The notes under the pieces were generated by a model. It worked only from the letters and a program-made list of their open reading frames with translations. It searched no databases and had not been told where the DNA came from. Shown here piece by piece: positions 10,865 through 18,579 of a stretch of DNA of 64,000 nucleotides (its first letter is position 1; every line of letters starts with the position of its first letter). The DNA comes from Orientia tsutsugamushi (GTDB taxonomy: Bacteria; Pseudomonadota; Alphaproteobacteria; Rickettsiales; Rickettsiaceae). The position numbers and the translations under genes were made by a program. The stretch spans positions 2,108,001 through 2,172,000 of the forward strand of contig NZ_LS398548.1 of NCBI RefSeq assembly GCF_900327275.1. Direction: 5' to 3'.

Positions 10865-11689
10865 CTAACTCAAGACATAAACAAATATAAAAAGAAATAA
10901 CCATACAACATCAACAAAGTGCCAGTACCATACAGCAAATTCAAAATTTAAATGATTATTAGGTTTTATAAAATGTCCTTTTTTAGCTCTAAAATAACAT
11001 ACTGCTAAGAATAGAACTCCTAAAATTACATGCAAACCGTGAGCTCCAGTAATTATATAGAAGTTTGAAGCAAATATTCCATCAGTGAACTTAAATGGTA
11101 AATGTATATATTCAAAAATTTGCATCAGTATAAAAAATATACCTAATAATACTGTATAACCTAGAGTTTTAACAGTAATTTCCTGATTGTTTTCAATGAT
11201 AGCATAGTGTGCACAACTAACAGTAGTACTTGATAATAATAAGATCATGGTATTCAACAGAGGTATAGTCCAAGGATTAGGAGTTATAATTCCATTTGGT
11301 GGCCATACTCCTTTATGTACTACCCAAACTTCTTCTAAAATACCAGCAGGAAAAAACTTGTTATAAAAGAGTGAACAGAACAAACAAGCAAAAAACACTA
11401 TTTCTGATAAAATAAATAAGATCATACCTATTCGTAAAGAATGCTGAACCTCTTTGGTATGCTGCTTCTCAAGCATTGCTTCCTTAATAACATCATACCA
11501 CCAACCAAACAATGAATACAATAAGCATACAACTCCAACTGCAAGAGCAACTTTACTAATAGTATAATAGTAGTTATGTATTAACATTGCAGCCGCAAGA
11601 GTTGACAATAATAAGGAAAATGATACTGCCAACGGCCATATGCTTAGATCTACAATATGGTATGGATGATTTTTTTTTATATACTGCAT
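10865..11689 (-). CDS. coxC: Cytochrome c oxidase subunit III
   Basis: Subunit of the aa3-type terminal oxidase in the inner membrane. The 274-residue protein has seven predicted transmembrane segments, the usual number and length. Family landmarks are the start KNHPYHIVDLSIWPLAVS, LRIGMILFILSEIVFFACLF (containing the conserved Glu of helix 3), WPPNGI, and the C-terminal HGLHVILG and FVDVVWLFLFIFVYV. Subunits I and II are not in the window, so the gene is separated from coxBA. ATG at 11689. Confidence 0.94.
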   Translation of the reverse strand: MQYIKKNHPYHIVDLSIWPLAVSFSLLLSTLAAAMLIHNYYYTISKVALAVGVVCLLYSLFGWWYDVIKEAMLEKQHTKEVQHSLRIGMILFILSEIVFFACLFCSLFYNKFFPAGILEEVWVVHKGVWPPNGIITPNPWTIPLLNTMILLLSSTTVSCAHYAIIENNQEITVKTLGYTVLLGIFFILMQIFEYIHLPFKFTDGIFASNFYIITGAHGLHVILGVLFLAVCYFRAKKGHFIKPNNHLNFEFAVWYWHFVDVVWLFLFIFVYVLS

Positions 11690-11870
11690 ATTTTAGTTTG
11701 AATTTTTAACTTAATGTAGTTGTAAAACCAAATTAGTGTATAAAAATAGATTTAAATATAAGAAAAGTCTTAACATTATAAAATAACGCAGTTCTAGACT
11801 ATGTTAAGAGATTTTGCTATTATTATTTTATACTGCATAGCATGTGTTATAGTCAAGATTTAAATGTGAT

Positions 11871-12848
11871 TTAATGTAAATGTTTAAGAGCATTAGCAGT
11901 AATAACTCTGCCGCGCTGAGTTCGTTGTACGAATCCAATTTGGATTAAGTAAGGTTCTATCATTTCTTCTATAGTATCTCGTTGTTCTGATAAAGCAGCA
12001 GCAATAGTATCAATACCTACTGGTCCACCATCATAATTTTCAGCAATAAATCTTAAATATTTATGATCGCTGCTATCTAATCCTAATTTATCAATTCCTA
12101 ACTGATTAAGTGCATAATCAGTTATTTGTTGATTTAATGGATTAATATTTTGATAAATTCCGAAATCTCGTACTCTTTTTAACAATCGTAATGCTATTCT
12201 TGGAGTGCCACGAGAACGATTGGCTATCTCTATTGCAGCATTAGTATCAAGAGCCACATTTAACACTTTTGCTCCGCGTTCAACAATTTGAGTTAGTTCT
12301 TCACAACTATAAAAATTAAGCTTTAGGTGAATACCAAACCTGTCACATAATGGTTTGCTGATAAGTCCTAATCTAGTTGTAGCACCTATTAACGTAAATT
12401 TTGGTAAATAAATTTTTACAGACCTAGCAGATGGACCTTCGCCAATCATAATATCAAGCGAAAAATCTTCCATAGCGGAATATAATATTTCTTCAACATG
12501 AATGTTTAGACGATGAATTTCATCAATGAATAAAACATCATTTTTTTGTAAATTAGTTAAAATAGCAGCAAGATCAGCAGCTTTGGATAATATTGGTCCA
12601 GCTGTAGATTTTAAATTAACATTTTTTTCTTTTGCGATAATTTGAGCAATGCTAGTTTTACCTAATCCAGGTGGACCATGTAATAGTGTATGATCCAATG
12701 ATTCATCTCTTTCAATTGAAGACGTAATAAAGATTGTCAAATTACTCTTCATTTGATTTTGGCCAATAAAATCATTTAGCAAACTAGGTCGTAAAACTGT
12801 CTCCTGTTCTTCTGATGCTACTTTAGCATCTAATAATTGATTTTTCAT
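11871..12848 (-). CDS. ruvB: Holliday junction branch migration helicase RuvB
   Basis: ATP-driven motor that moves Holliday junctions together with RuvA during recombination repair. The 325-residue protein has the N-terminal [11 protein letters not shown], Walker A ([10 protein letters not shown]), Walker B ([10 protein letters not shown]), sensor 1 (IGATTRLG), the arginine-finger region (LCDRFGIHL), sensor 2 ([15 protein letters not shown]) and a winged-helix end with [15 protein letters not shown]. The start ATG shares one base with the ruvA stop (TAATG), the conserved ruvA-ruvB coupling. Confidence 0.96.
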   Translation of the reverse strand: MKNQLLDAKVASEEQETVLRPSLLNDFIGQNQMKSNLTIFITSSIERDESLDHTLLHGPPGLGKTSIAQIIAKEKNVNLKSTAGPILSKAADLAAILTNLQKNDVLFIDEIHRLNIHVEEILYSAMEDFSLDIMIGEGPSARSVKIYLPKFTLIGATTRLGLISKPLCDRFGIHLKLNFYSCEELTQIVERGAKVLNVALDTNAAIEIANRSRGTPRIALRLLKRVRDFGIYQNINPLNQQITDYALNQLGIDKLGLDSSDHKYLRFIAENYDGGPVGIDTIAAALSEQRDTIEEMIEPYLIQIGFVQRTQRGRVITANALKHLH

Positions 12849-13465
12849 TACTTAGCTCTTCGCTGCAATGCGGTTCTAACTAATTCATTAACTGATATAC
12901 TAGGAGATAATGCATAAATATCAGACAGTATTTGAGTTGCTTCAGCTCTACTGATACCTAAAGCTATTAAAGCAGTAATAGCATCTGATAAAATATTATC
13001 GTGTGTATTACTATCAGTTGATAAAATAGCTAAACTAGTATTATTAGCTATGGTATTAATATTAGAAACCTTATCTCTTAATTCTATCATCAATCTATCA
13101 ATCAACTTAGGCCCAACTCCTGAAATTGCTTTTAATTGATGCCTATTTTGTGAACTAATTGCTATTTGAAGCTGATGTGGAGTTAAATTGGATAGAATGT
13201 GTAATGCCATTTTTGTTCCTATACCACTTACGCTTTGTAGCATATTAAAAGCTACTTTTTCAGTATTGTCTAAAAAGCCAAAAAGGTGAATTCTATCTTC
13301 TCGAACATGAGTTTCAATAAATAGACTTACAATGCTACCTTCTTCTTTTATCAACTTCATTAAAGTTTTGCCTGAAGAATACACTTGATATCCTACTCCA
13401 TTAATATCAATTATTAAATAGCTATCAGTTATTGAATCAAGTATACCTTTAAGTTTAGCTATCAT
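12848..13465 (-). CDS. ruvA: Holliday junction-binding protein RuvA
   Basis: DNA-binding partner of RuvB. The 205-residue protein has the OB-fold start ([12 protein letters not shown]...[13 protein letters not shown]), two helix-hairpin-helix motifs ([17 protein letters not shown] and [19 protein letters not shown]), an acidic-pin segment ([14 protein letters not shown]) and a flexible linker. The RuvB-binding domain III (about 155-205) contains [16 protein letters not shown]. First gene of the ruvAB pair, ATG at 13465. No defect seen. Confidence 0.96.
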   Translation of the reverse strand: MIAKLKGILDSITDSYLIIDINGVGYQVYSSGKTLMKLIKEEGSIVSLFIETHVREDRIHLFGFLDNTEKVAFNMLQSVSGIGTKMALHILSNLTPHQLQIAISSQNRHQLKAISGVGPKLIDRLMIELRDKVSNINTIANNTSLAILSTDSNTHDNILSDAITALIALGISRAEATQILSDIYALSPSISVNELVRTALQRRAK

Positions 13466-13603
13466 GGAAATAGTACTAATTATTTGGCTACTAATAGTAC
13501 AGTATTATAGACTCACATAAAAGTAAATATTAAATTTTATAGTTTTTGTTACTCTTTAACTTTATTGCTATGTTAGAGCTGTTGTATATAAAAGCATGGC
13601 ATT

Positions 13604-13628
13604 AAATGCTAGTTAAAAACTAGCATTT
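13604..13628. terminator. 11-bp perfect stem-loop between ruvA and the phosphatase-like gene
   Basis: AAATGCTAGTT at 13604-13614 pairs perfectly with AACTAGCATTT at 13618-13628 across a 3-base loop. A T-rich run follows on the plus strand only. It lies 80 bases past the end of the minus-strand gene ending at 13710, so it could end that transcript, but the T tract sits on the wrong side for a classical minus-strand terminator. Confidence 0.4.
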
Positions 13629-13709
13629 ATTAATTTTTATAGTTTGTATATATTTATAAGAATATATTTCAATGTATTACTTAATACTAACTCAGGCAAA
13701 CATTAATTT

Positions 13710-15854
13710 TTATATAAGCCTAGACTTATTATTCTTCTTATGTGAAGTTGGTATAGCACTTAAATTAATCTGTTGATCTTTTGTCTGATGTATTTTAATA
13801 TTGCCGTTTTGTATATTAGATATTACTGCATTGCCAAGCTTTATATCTTGATAGAGATTAAGATTATTCTTATAGTTTATTTGCTGTGCTGAAGCTTGTG
13901 AATTTTCACGATTATTATTGAGATGTTCACTTTTATACTTAGTAGTACTAAATTTAGATATTGCTTTTTTAATAGAATTTAGTACAGTATTTTTGATATT
14001 ATCTATCTTATTTACAATTTTATGCCCAGGTGAATTAAATGCAATATAGTTTGTATCGGCTATAGCAGAAGGAGTCATACGACTTTTATATGGTGACAGA
14101 ATGTGATCTTTTAACCCTGTAAACACTCCGCCAGCCTTCAATCCAGCAGCTCCTCTGCTACTACCATGATGTCCAGCTAGAAATTCTGAATGATTAGACA
14201 TCATTACTGAATTAGCGATTTTAGAACTATCTTGATTTGTAGAACTGCATAGCTGTTGAAGGAAATTGTTTGTAGCTACCATGCCGGTACGATCTTTACC
14301 GCTTTTACACATAAGCCATGATATTTGATTTTTAGCTGCATTAGATCTTGATCTATCAGCTATTGTATCCAATGCTTCATTTTTGTGATATCTTGCGGCT
14401 CCGTTGGTAGCTGTAATGTTGAGCGTTGCTTTGCTTTTTCCAAGCTTATTAACTTCTACTGATTTAATACCTTTACGCAATAGATTGCAGATTTTTCTTT
14501 CTTCGCCCATTACAGCGGCCATAATATTATGGAATATACCTTGTTTGGGATTAAATTCTGTATTTAGGCATTCAATATTTAGATTTTTGTCACCAGATAG
14601 TTCAACTGCTCTTTTAAAATTAGAATTAGTTATGCGCTCAGCTTCATTTTTATCTGAGTATAAAAATTGAGCTAGTGTACCTGAACGACATTCTAAATGA
14701 CTATTTTCTAACTTGCCATTTTCACTTATTCCTCTAACTTCAACATAAGCATTTCTTAGTCCTGGCAAATTACGAAGTGATGTAGGAAGAATATGCTTAT
14801 TATCAGTAATTTTATCGAAGTGTTTTGTAATTAGGTCTTGCTCTAATGTGGATAAACCTTGAAACCACAGCGGAGTTTGTTTCAGTTTCTGAGTTAAAAT
14901 TGGTTTATAAATATCTGAAATATTTTTATGGTGTTTAGATTTTAGCTTATTAAGTTCACCTATTTTGGAACACTCTTGAAGAATATCTTTAGATAATGGA
15001 GCAACGATCATTGAAGCAGTAACTGGGTGCTGCTTATCAGGGCTATTGCTAGTATGAACTTTACTGCCAACAGTTATAACATGTTCATGCTCGTCCTTAA
15101 AATTACAATAATCCCTAATTAAGGCAATATTCTTTTTGGATACAGCAACAGCGCTATTATTATATTTTGTTAAAATTTTAAGTGATTGCTCATTAAACTG
15201 ACGAGATATACTTTCTAGCTTCTTTTCAGTAATGTTTTGCTGCATTATTTGATTTTTAGACTCCTTTAGCAACTTAACTATCTTCTCCTTAGCATGAGGT
15301 GCTAAATTCGAATCTATGTACATGTCAGTAAATTCAAAGCAAGCTCTAGCTTGATTTGCCATTACAGCTAACCAATGTTCTGGAATTGCTCCTGGTTTTT
15401 TATCTACTGGTATTCCTGCTTCTGAAATACCTTGCAATCTGCAATCTCTTAAGATTACTTTAGATGTATTAGATGATCCTAATACAGGTTGAGGAGTATT
15501 ATATCTAAAATGCATAATACCTTGCTCTGCATCAGCTCTTTGACGACTCATTGTAATTATAGAACTAAAAGCTTGGTTATTAGAATTTGCATCTAATTGA
15601 GAGAATAAACGATCAACCAACTTATCTAGTAGCAAAAGATCAGTAATATGCTGTTCACGCAATCTATTTATGTCAGTTTTTTGAAAATGCTCATTAACAA
15701 AACTGTGAACTCCTTGCTGTACATCTTGCAGATTAGCAGAATGATTATTTGGTGCTGATTCTTGATATAGATTATCATGCTGGTTATGCTGCTGAGCAGT
15801 ATTTATTATTTTATCGTCTGAAGAGTGATGATTAAATAAATTTTTATTATCCAA
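13710..15854 (-). CDS. Putative SopB/IpgD-like phosphoinositide phosphatase (candidate effector)
   Basis: A 714-residue soluble protein with no signal peptide. The key feature is MCKSGKDRTGMVATN with C516 and R522, a C-x5-R phosphatase P-loop. The C-K-S-G-K-D-R-T form is that of type-III effectors SopB/IpgD and of Legionella phosphoinositide phosphatases. Upstream EFNPKQGIFHNIM could correspond to the first SopB motif, but this is weak. Downstream LAGHHGSSRGAAGLKAGG is Gly-rich and could close the active site. The rest is unassigned: a polar Asn/His/Gln-rich N-terminus and a Lys/Asn-rich tail. I prefer TTG at 15854 because AGGAG lies 7 bases upstream; a TTG at 15902 would add 16 residues. Function in host phosphoinositide turnover is an inference from the motif. 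Confidence 0.7.
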   Translation of the reverse strand: MDNKNLFNHHSSDDKIINTAQQHNQHDNLYQESAPNNHSANLQDVQQGVHSFVNEHFQKTDINRLREQHITDLLLLDKLVDRLFSQLDANSNNQAFSSIITMSRQRADAEQGIMHFRYNTPQPVLGSSNTSKVILRDCRLQGISEAGIPVDKKPGAIPEHWLAVMANQARACFEFTDMYIDSNLAPHAKEKIVKLLKESKNQIMQQNITEKKLESISRQFNEQSLKILTKYNNSAVAVSKKNIALIRDYCNFKDEHEHVITVGSKVHTSNSPDKQHPVTASMIVAPLSKDILQECSKIGELNKLKSKHHKNISDIYKPILTQKLKQTPLWFQGLSTLEQDLITKHFDKITDNKHILPTSLRNLPGLRNAYVEVRGISENGKLENSHLECRSGTLAQFLYSDKNEAERITNSNFKRAVELSGDKNLNIECLNTEFNPKQGIFHNIMAAVMGEERKICNLLRKGIKSVEVNKLGKSKATLNITATNGAARYHKNEALDTIADRSRSNAAKNQISWLMCKSGKDRTGMVATNNFLQQLCSSTNQDSSKIANSVMMSNHSEFLAGHHGSSRGAAGLKAGGVFTGLKDHILSPYKSRMTPSAIADTNYIAFNSPGHKIVNKIDNIKNTVLNSIKKAISKFSTTKYKSEHLNNNRENSQASAQQINYKNNLNLYQDIKLGNAVISNIQNGNIKIHQTKDQQINLSAIPTSHKKNNKSRLI

Positions 15855-15861
15855 ATTTGTT

Positions 15862-15866
15862 CTCCT
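15862..15866 (-). promoter_or_regulatory. Shine-Dalgarno site that fixes a TTG start
   Basis: On the minus strand the bases read AGGAG, then 7 bases, then TTG (15854-15852). No other start codon of the phosphatase-like gene has such a site, and the first in-frame ATG lies far inside the protein. Confidence 0.7.
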
Positions 15867-15902
15867 TATTTTAATTTTTGCAGAACTATAGTATCTATGC
15901 AA

Positions 15903-16244
15903 ATATTATGTTTTTTTTTAAAAAAAAGCAAAAAATACTCATTTTATGAACATATTTTACAAACTAATGTAACAATAACTATACTAAAATTTAAAAATCA
16001 ATATGATTTTGATAGTTCTTTTATTGTACTATTTGACTGTTATAAAGATCTCAAAAATAAATAAAGGAAGTGTAATATGAGTCTATCAGAATTATGACAA
16101 TAACAGTAATGTGTGTAATGTGTCAATAATATTTCAATTAAGTCATTATCTATATTAAAAGATTTTTATTTGTATTATCTATGTTAACTTTCTTATATTG
16201 AACTGTGATATTTAAGTACTTTTTTAAATGTTGTCTTTTACATT
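15903..16244. other. AT-rich gap with no recognised gene
   Basis: This gap separates two minus-strand genes and contains long A and T runs but no open frame, RNA gene or IS match I could recognise. It probably holds the promoter of the phosphatase-like gene, but no -35/-10 pair stands out against the AT-rich background. Confidence 0.5.
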
Positions 16245-17444
16245 TTACAATAATGTGTAACTACTACTTTTGCGTATTATGCTATAACATTTAAGAATCA
16301 ATAAAGAAGTTAATGAAGTTGCTATTATGAATAATAGAACTGGTAATATTGTTCCATGATAAAAATAGCCTGCCATTTCTACTCCTAATGAACCAAAAAG
16401 CATTTCTGCTGAACTTAGTAGTGCCACTGCAGCTCCGTAATTGGTAATTGTTGCTACAGATAGTGCTGCTGCATTACCTAAAATAAATCCAATTCCAAAC
16501 GATGCTATTAGTTTGAGTAATAAAACTATATACAACTTTGCAGCAAAGTATGTAAAGCTAAAGGTTGATACTATGCCACCAAATAATACAAATATAACTC
16601 CATAAAATAACATTTTTTCTGCTCCATGCAATATCACTAACTTTTGATTAATTATAGAAGCTATCATAAAAGTCCCAATACATGCTATAATATAATACTC
16701 ATAATATCTACTTGGAATATTCATGTCTTTAAAAATAAAAGGTAAAATTACCGAATCTGCCCATAGCCACAAAAATGTTAAAGATTGAATGAGCAAATAG
16801 CATACAAAATTTTTGTTAACAAGCGCATTCTTAAAGCCAACTTTAAGATTATTAAAATCAAATTTTTTAGTTATTACAGTTAAAGTTTCTTTAAATATAG
16901 TTATTAATAACAATAAAGCCGGAAAAGCAACCATAGGAACAACTGCTATTGGCAAATACCACCTATCATCATATGAAGATATTCTATTGCCAATTACTGG
17001 GCCAAGTACCGGCGAAAAGGCCATTATCATGTGTAGACGTGACATTATTTTTGCTTGTTCATTGCCTTTGTATATGTCGCTTATGGATGCAAAACTTACT
17101 GGTATAGCTGCTCCTGCTCCAATGCCTTGTAAAAGTATCCAAAATGCAACCAATTCAATAGACCTAGAGTATATGCAAAAGAAACTAGAAAAACAAAAAA
17201 TAGTTGTTCCTAGTAATAAAGCTTTCTTACGACCTATTGCATCAGATAATGGGCCATATACTAATCCTGATAGTGATAATCCTATTAAATTTAAGCTTAC
17301 AGTCCACATTACTTTATGTTCTGAAACGTTAAATGCGTTTGCTATTCTAGGTAATCCAGGTATATAAATATCAACTGCTAACTGTGTAATAAATATTAAT
17401 ACAGTGACTATTGTTAAATTATATTTCATTATATCATTCTGCAT
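16245..17444 (-). CDS. MFS drug-resistance transporter, Bcr/CflA family
   Basis: A 399-residue inner-membrane protein with 12 predicted transmembrane segments. The start (TIVTVLIFITQLAVDIYIPGLP), the MFS loop GPLSDAIGRKKALLLG, and segment 5 (AFSPVLGPVIGNRI) match the Bcr/CflA polyketide/drug exporter group. AGGAC lies about 6 bases before the ATG at 17444. The true substrate in an intracellular bacterium is unknown. A long antisense open frame at 16813-17367 is a shadow. No disruption seen. Confidence 0.88.
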   Translation of the reverse strand: MQNDIMKYNLTIVTVLIFITQLAVDIYIPGLPRIANAFNVSEHKVMWTVSLNLIGLSLSGLVYGPLSDAIGRKKALLLGTTIFCFSSFFCIYSRSIELVAFWILLQGIGAGAAIPVSFASISDIYKGNEQAKIMSRLHMIMAFSPVLGPVIGNRISSYDDRWYLPIAVVPMVAFPALLLLITIFKETLTVITKKFDFNNLKVGFKNALVNKNFVCYLLIQSLTFLWLWADSVILPFIFKDMNIPSRYYEYYIIACIGTFMIASIINQKLVILHGAEKMLFYGVIFVLFGGIVSTFSFTYFAAKLYIVLLLKLIASFGIGFILGNAAALSVATITNYGAAVALLSSAEMLFGSLGVEMAGYFYHGTILPVLLFIIATSLTSLLILKCYSIIRKSSSYTLL

Positions 17445-17737
17445 ATTATGTCCTATAAAACTTAATTAACTAACAATATTTTATAAACTTTAACAACAAT
17501 ATGCAGTACACTTAAGTATTAATAGATTAGTTATACTATTTTATTCTGAAGCTAATGCACTATTATACATACTGAATATTTATAGCAATTCTTGTTAAGA
17601 AGGAATTAAAGTATTTCACCACATATAATATTGCTGGCACAAGCATAATAATTTTGGCAGTATAATAAATATTAAATTGTCAGTCAATCAACTTCTGTAG
17701 AATATATAATGATTTCTGTAAGTAGTATTTAAGTAGG

Positions 17738-17965
17738 ATTATGATAAGGAAGAGTATGAAAGATATAGAATAAAAGATATAGAAAGAGAGAATAGACATC
17801 TTTCGAAACTGGTTAAAGTAGTTCAAAATTATTGCTAATAAATATCAAAATAGACATAAAAGATTAGGTCTTAGTTTTAATTTGATCTCTGGCATTTATA
17901 ATTTTGAACTACGTTAACCAGTTTCGAAAGATGTCTAATGTTGAGTTATAAAGAAAAATTTAAAT
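17738..17965 (+). mobile_element. IS982-type 5' end fragment interrupted by a 143-bp hairpin element
   Basis: Reads like the 5' end of IS982 in plus orientation (GATAAGGAAGAG, then AGATATAGAAAGAGAGAAT, then GTTGAGTTATAAAG). It is split by the hairpin element at 17794-17936. Removing the insert and one copy of AAT restores the continuous sequence seen in the intact element. No transposase frame survives. Confidence 0.75.
17794..17936. mobile_element. 143-bp hairpin MITE, copy 1
   Basis: The outer 38 bases at each end are inverted repeats (start AGACATCTTTCGAAACTGG, end CCAGTTTCGAAAGATGTCT) with one mismatch. The element is flanked by AAT on both sides (17791-17793 and 17937-17939). The interior equals the 3' end of the IS5-type transposase gene at 30640, reading KIIANKYQNRHKR-like residues then LISGIYNFELR and stop. 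It has no gene of its own, so movement would need the transposase in trans. Confidence 0.85.
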
Positions 17966-17999
17966 AAAATAAGCAGGAAACTAATAAGAGAAACAATGG

Positions 18000-18345
18000 A
18001 ATATAAAAGCAAAATCAGAATATCAAAAAGGATATATTCATAGAGTAACTGACCTAATGGCTTTTAAAAAATTACTTCAAAATAATACAGATAAAACCAG
18101 CAAAAAATTAGCAAGTTTATGGCCTCAAAAGATTTCAAGTAGGACATACTAATGGTAATTAAAAAAACTTTGCTATAGCTATAAAAAAAGTTTTTATCAT
18201 TCAAAAAACACCATGTTAAGGAATGAGTTCATAGAAATAATTAAGACAATACCAAAAGACAAGATAGTATTTATTGATGAGTTTGGAATAGAAGATAATG
18301 CATACCTTAACTGTGGATCTAGCTCTATAGATACCGTGTTAAAAA
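18000..18345 (+). pseudogene. IS630-family transposase remnant
   Basis: Broken frames on the plus strand recall the middle of an IS630 transposase. The best stretch is EFIEIIKTIPKDKIVFIDEF followed by GIEDNAYL, the region with the first catalytic Asp. Several stops and frameshifts lie upstream. The C-terminal DDE part is missing here; another IS630 remnant at 22224-22713 holds that part. Confidence 0.7.
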
Positions 18346-18404
18346 TCAAGAAAAGAAATAATAATTTTATAAAAAAGATGTAAGTTTTTATAAAATTATT
18401 ATTT
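18328..18404. repeat. Dispersed stem-loop repeat, copy 1
   Basis: Starts TAGATACCGTG and contains a long AT stem (AATAATAATTTTATAAAAA pairing with TTTTTATAAAATTATTATT around a short loop). A near-identical copy lies at 20979-21054, and partial copies at 28550-28608, 52301-52356 and 61202-61260. Confidence 0.7.
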
Positions 18405-18544
18405 TTGCTGGATTGAAAGATTGGGATTAAAATAGAATTATAGTCATTTACAATGAGGATTGAGCATAGAAAAAAGAGATAATAGCATCATAAGATTTAG
18501 CAAAATGAGTAAAATGAAATATTACTGTGACATAGATACTCTAT

Positions 18545-18579
18545 TCGAAAAGTATATAACATAACTGTTTTATACTGGT
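18545..18579 (+). repeat. Probable IS630 terminal sequence
   Basis: TCGAAAAGTATATAACATAA followed by CTGTTTTATA matches 61586-61617, which forms one arm of a 22-bp inverted repeat. It lies downstream of the IS630 remnant in the same orientation, so it is probably the right end of that element. Confidence 0.45.

Noticed and set aside
16813-17367. Long plus-strand open frame (184 codons)
   Set aside because: It is exactly antisense to the Bcr/CflA transporter, whose protein signatures are clear.
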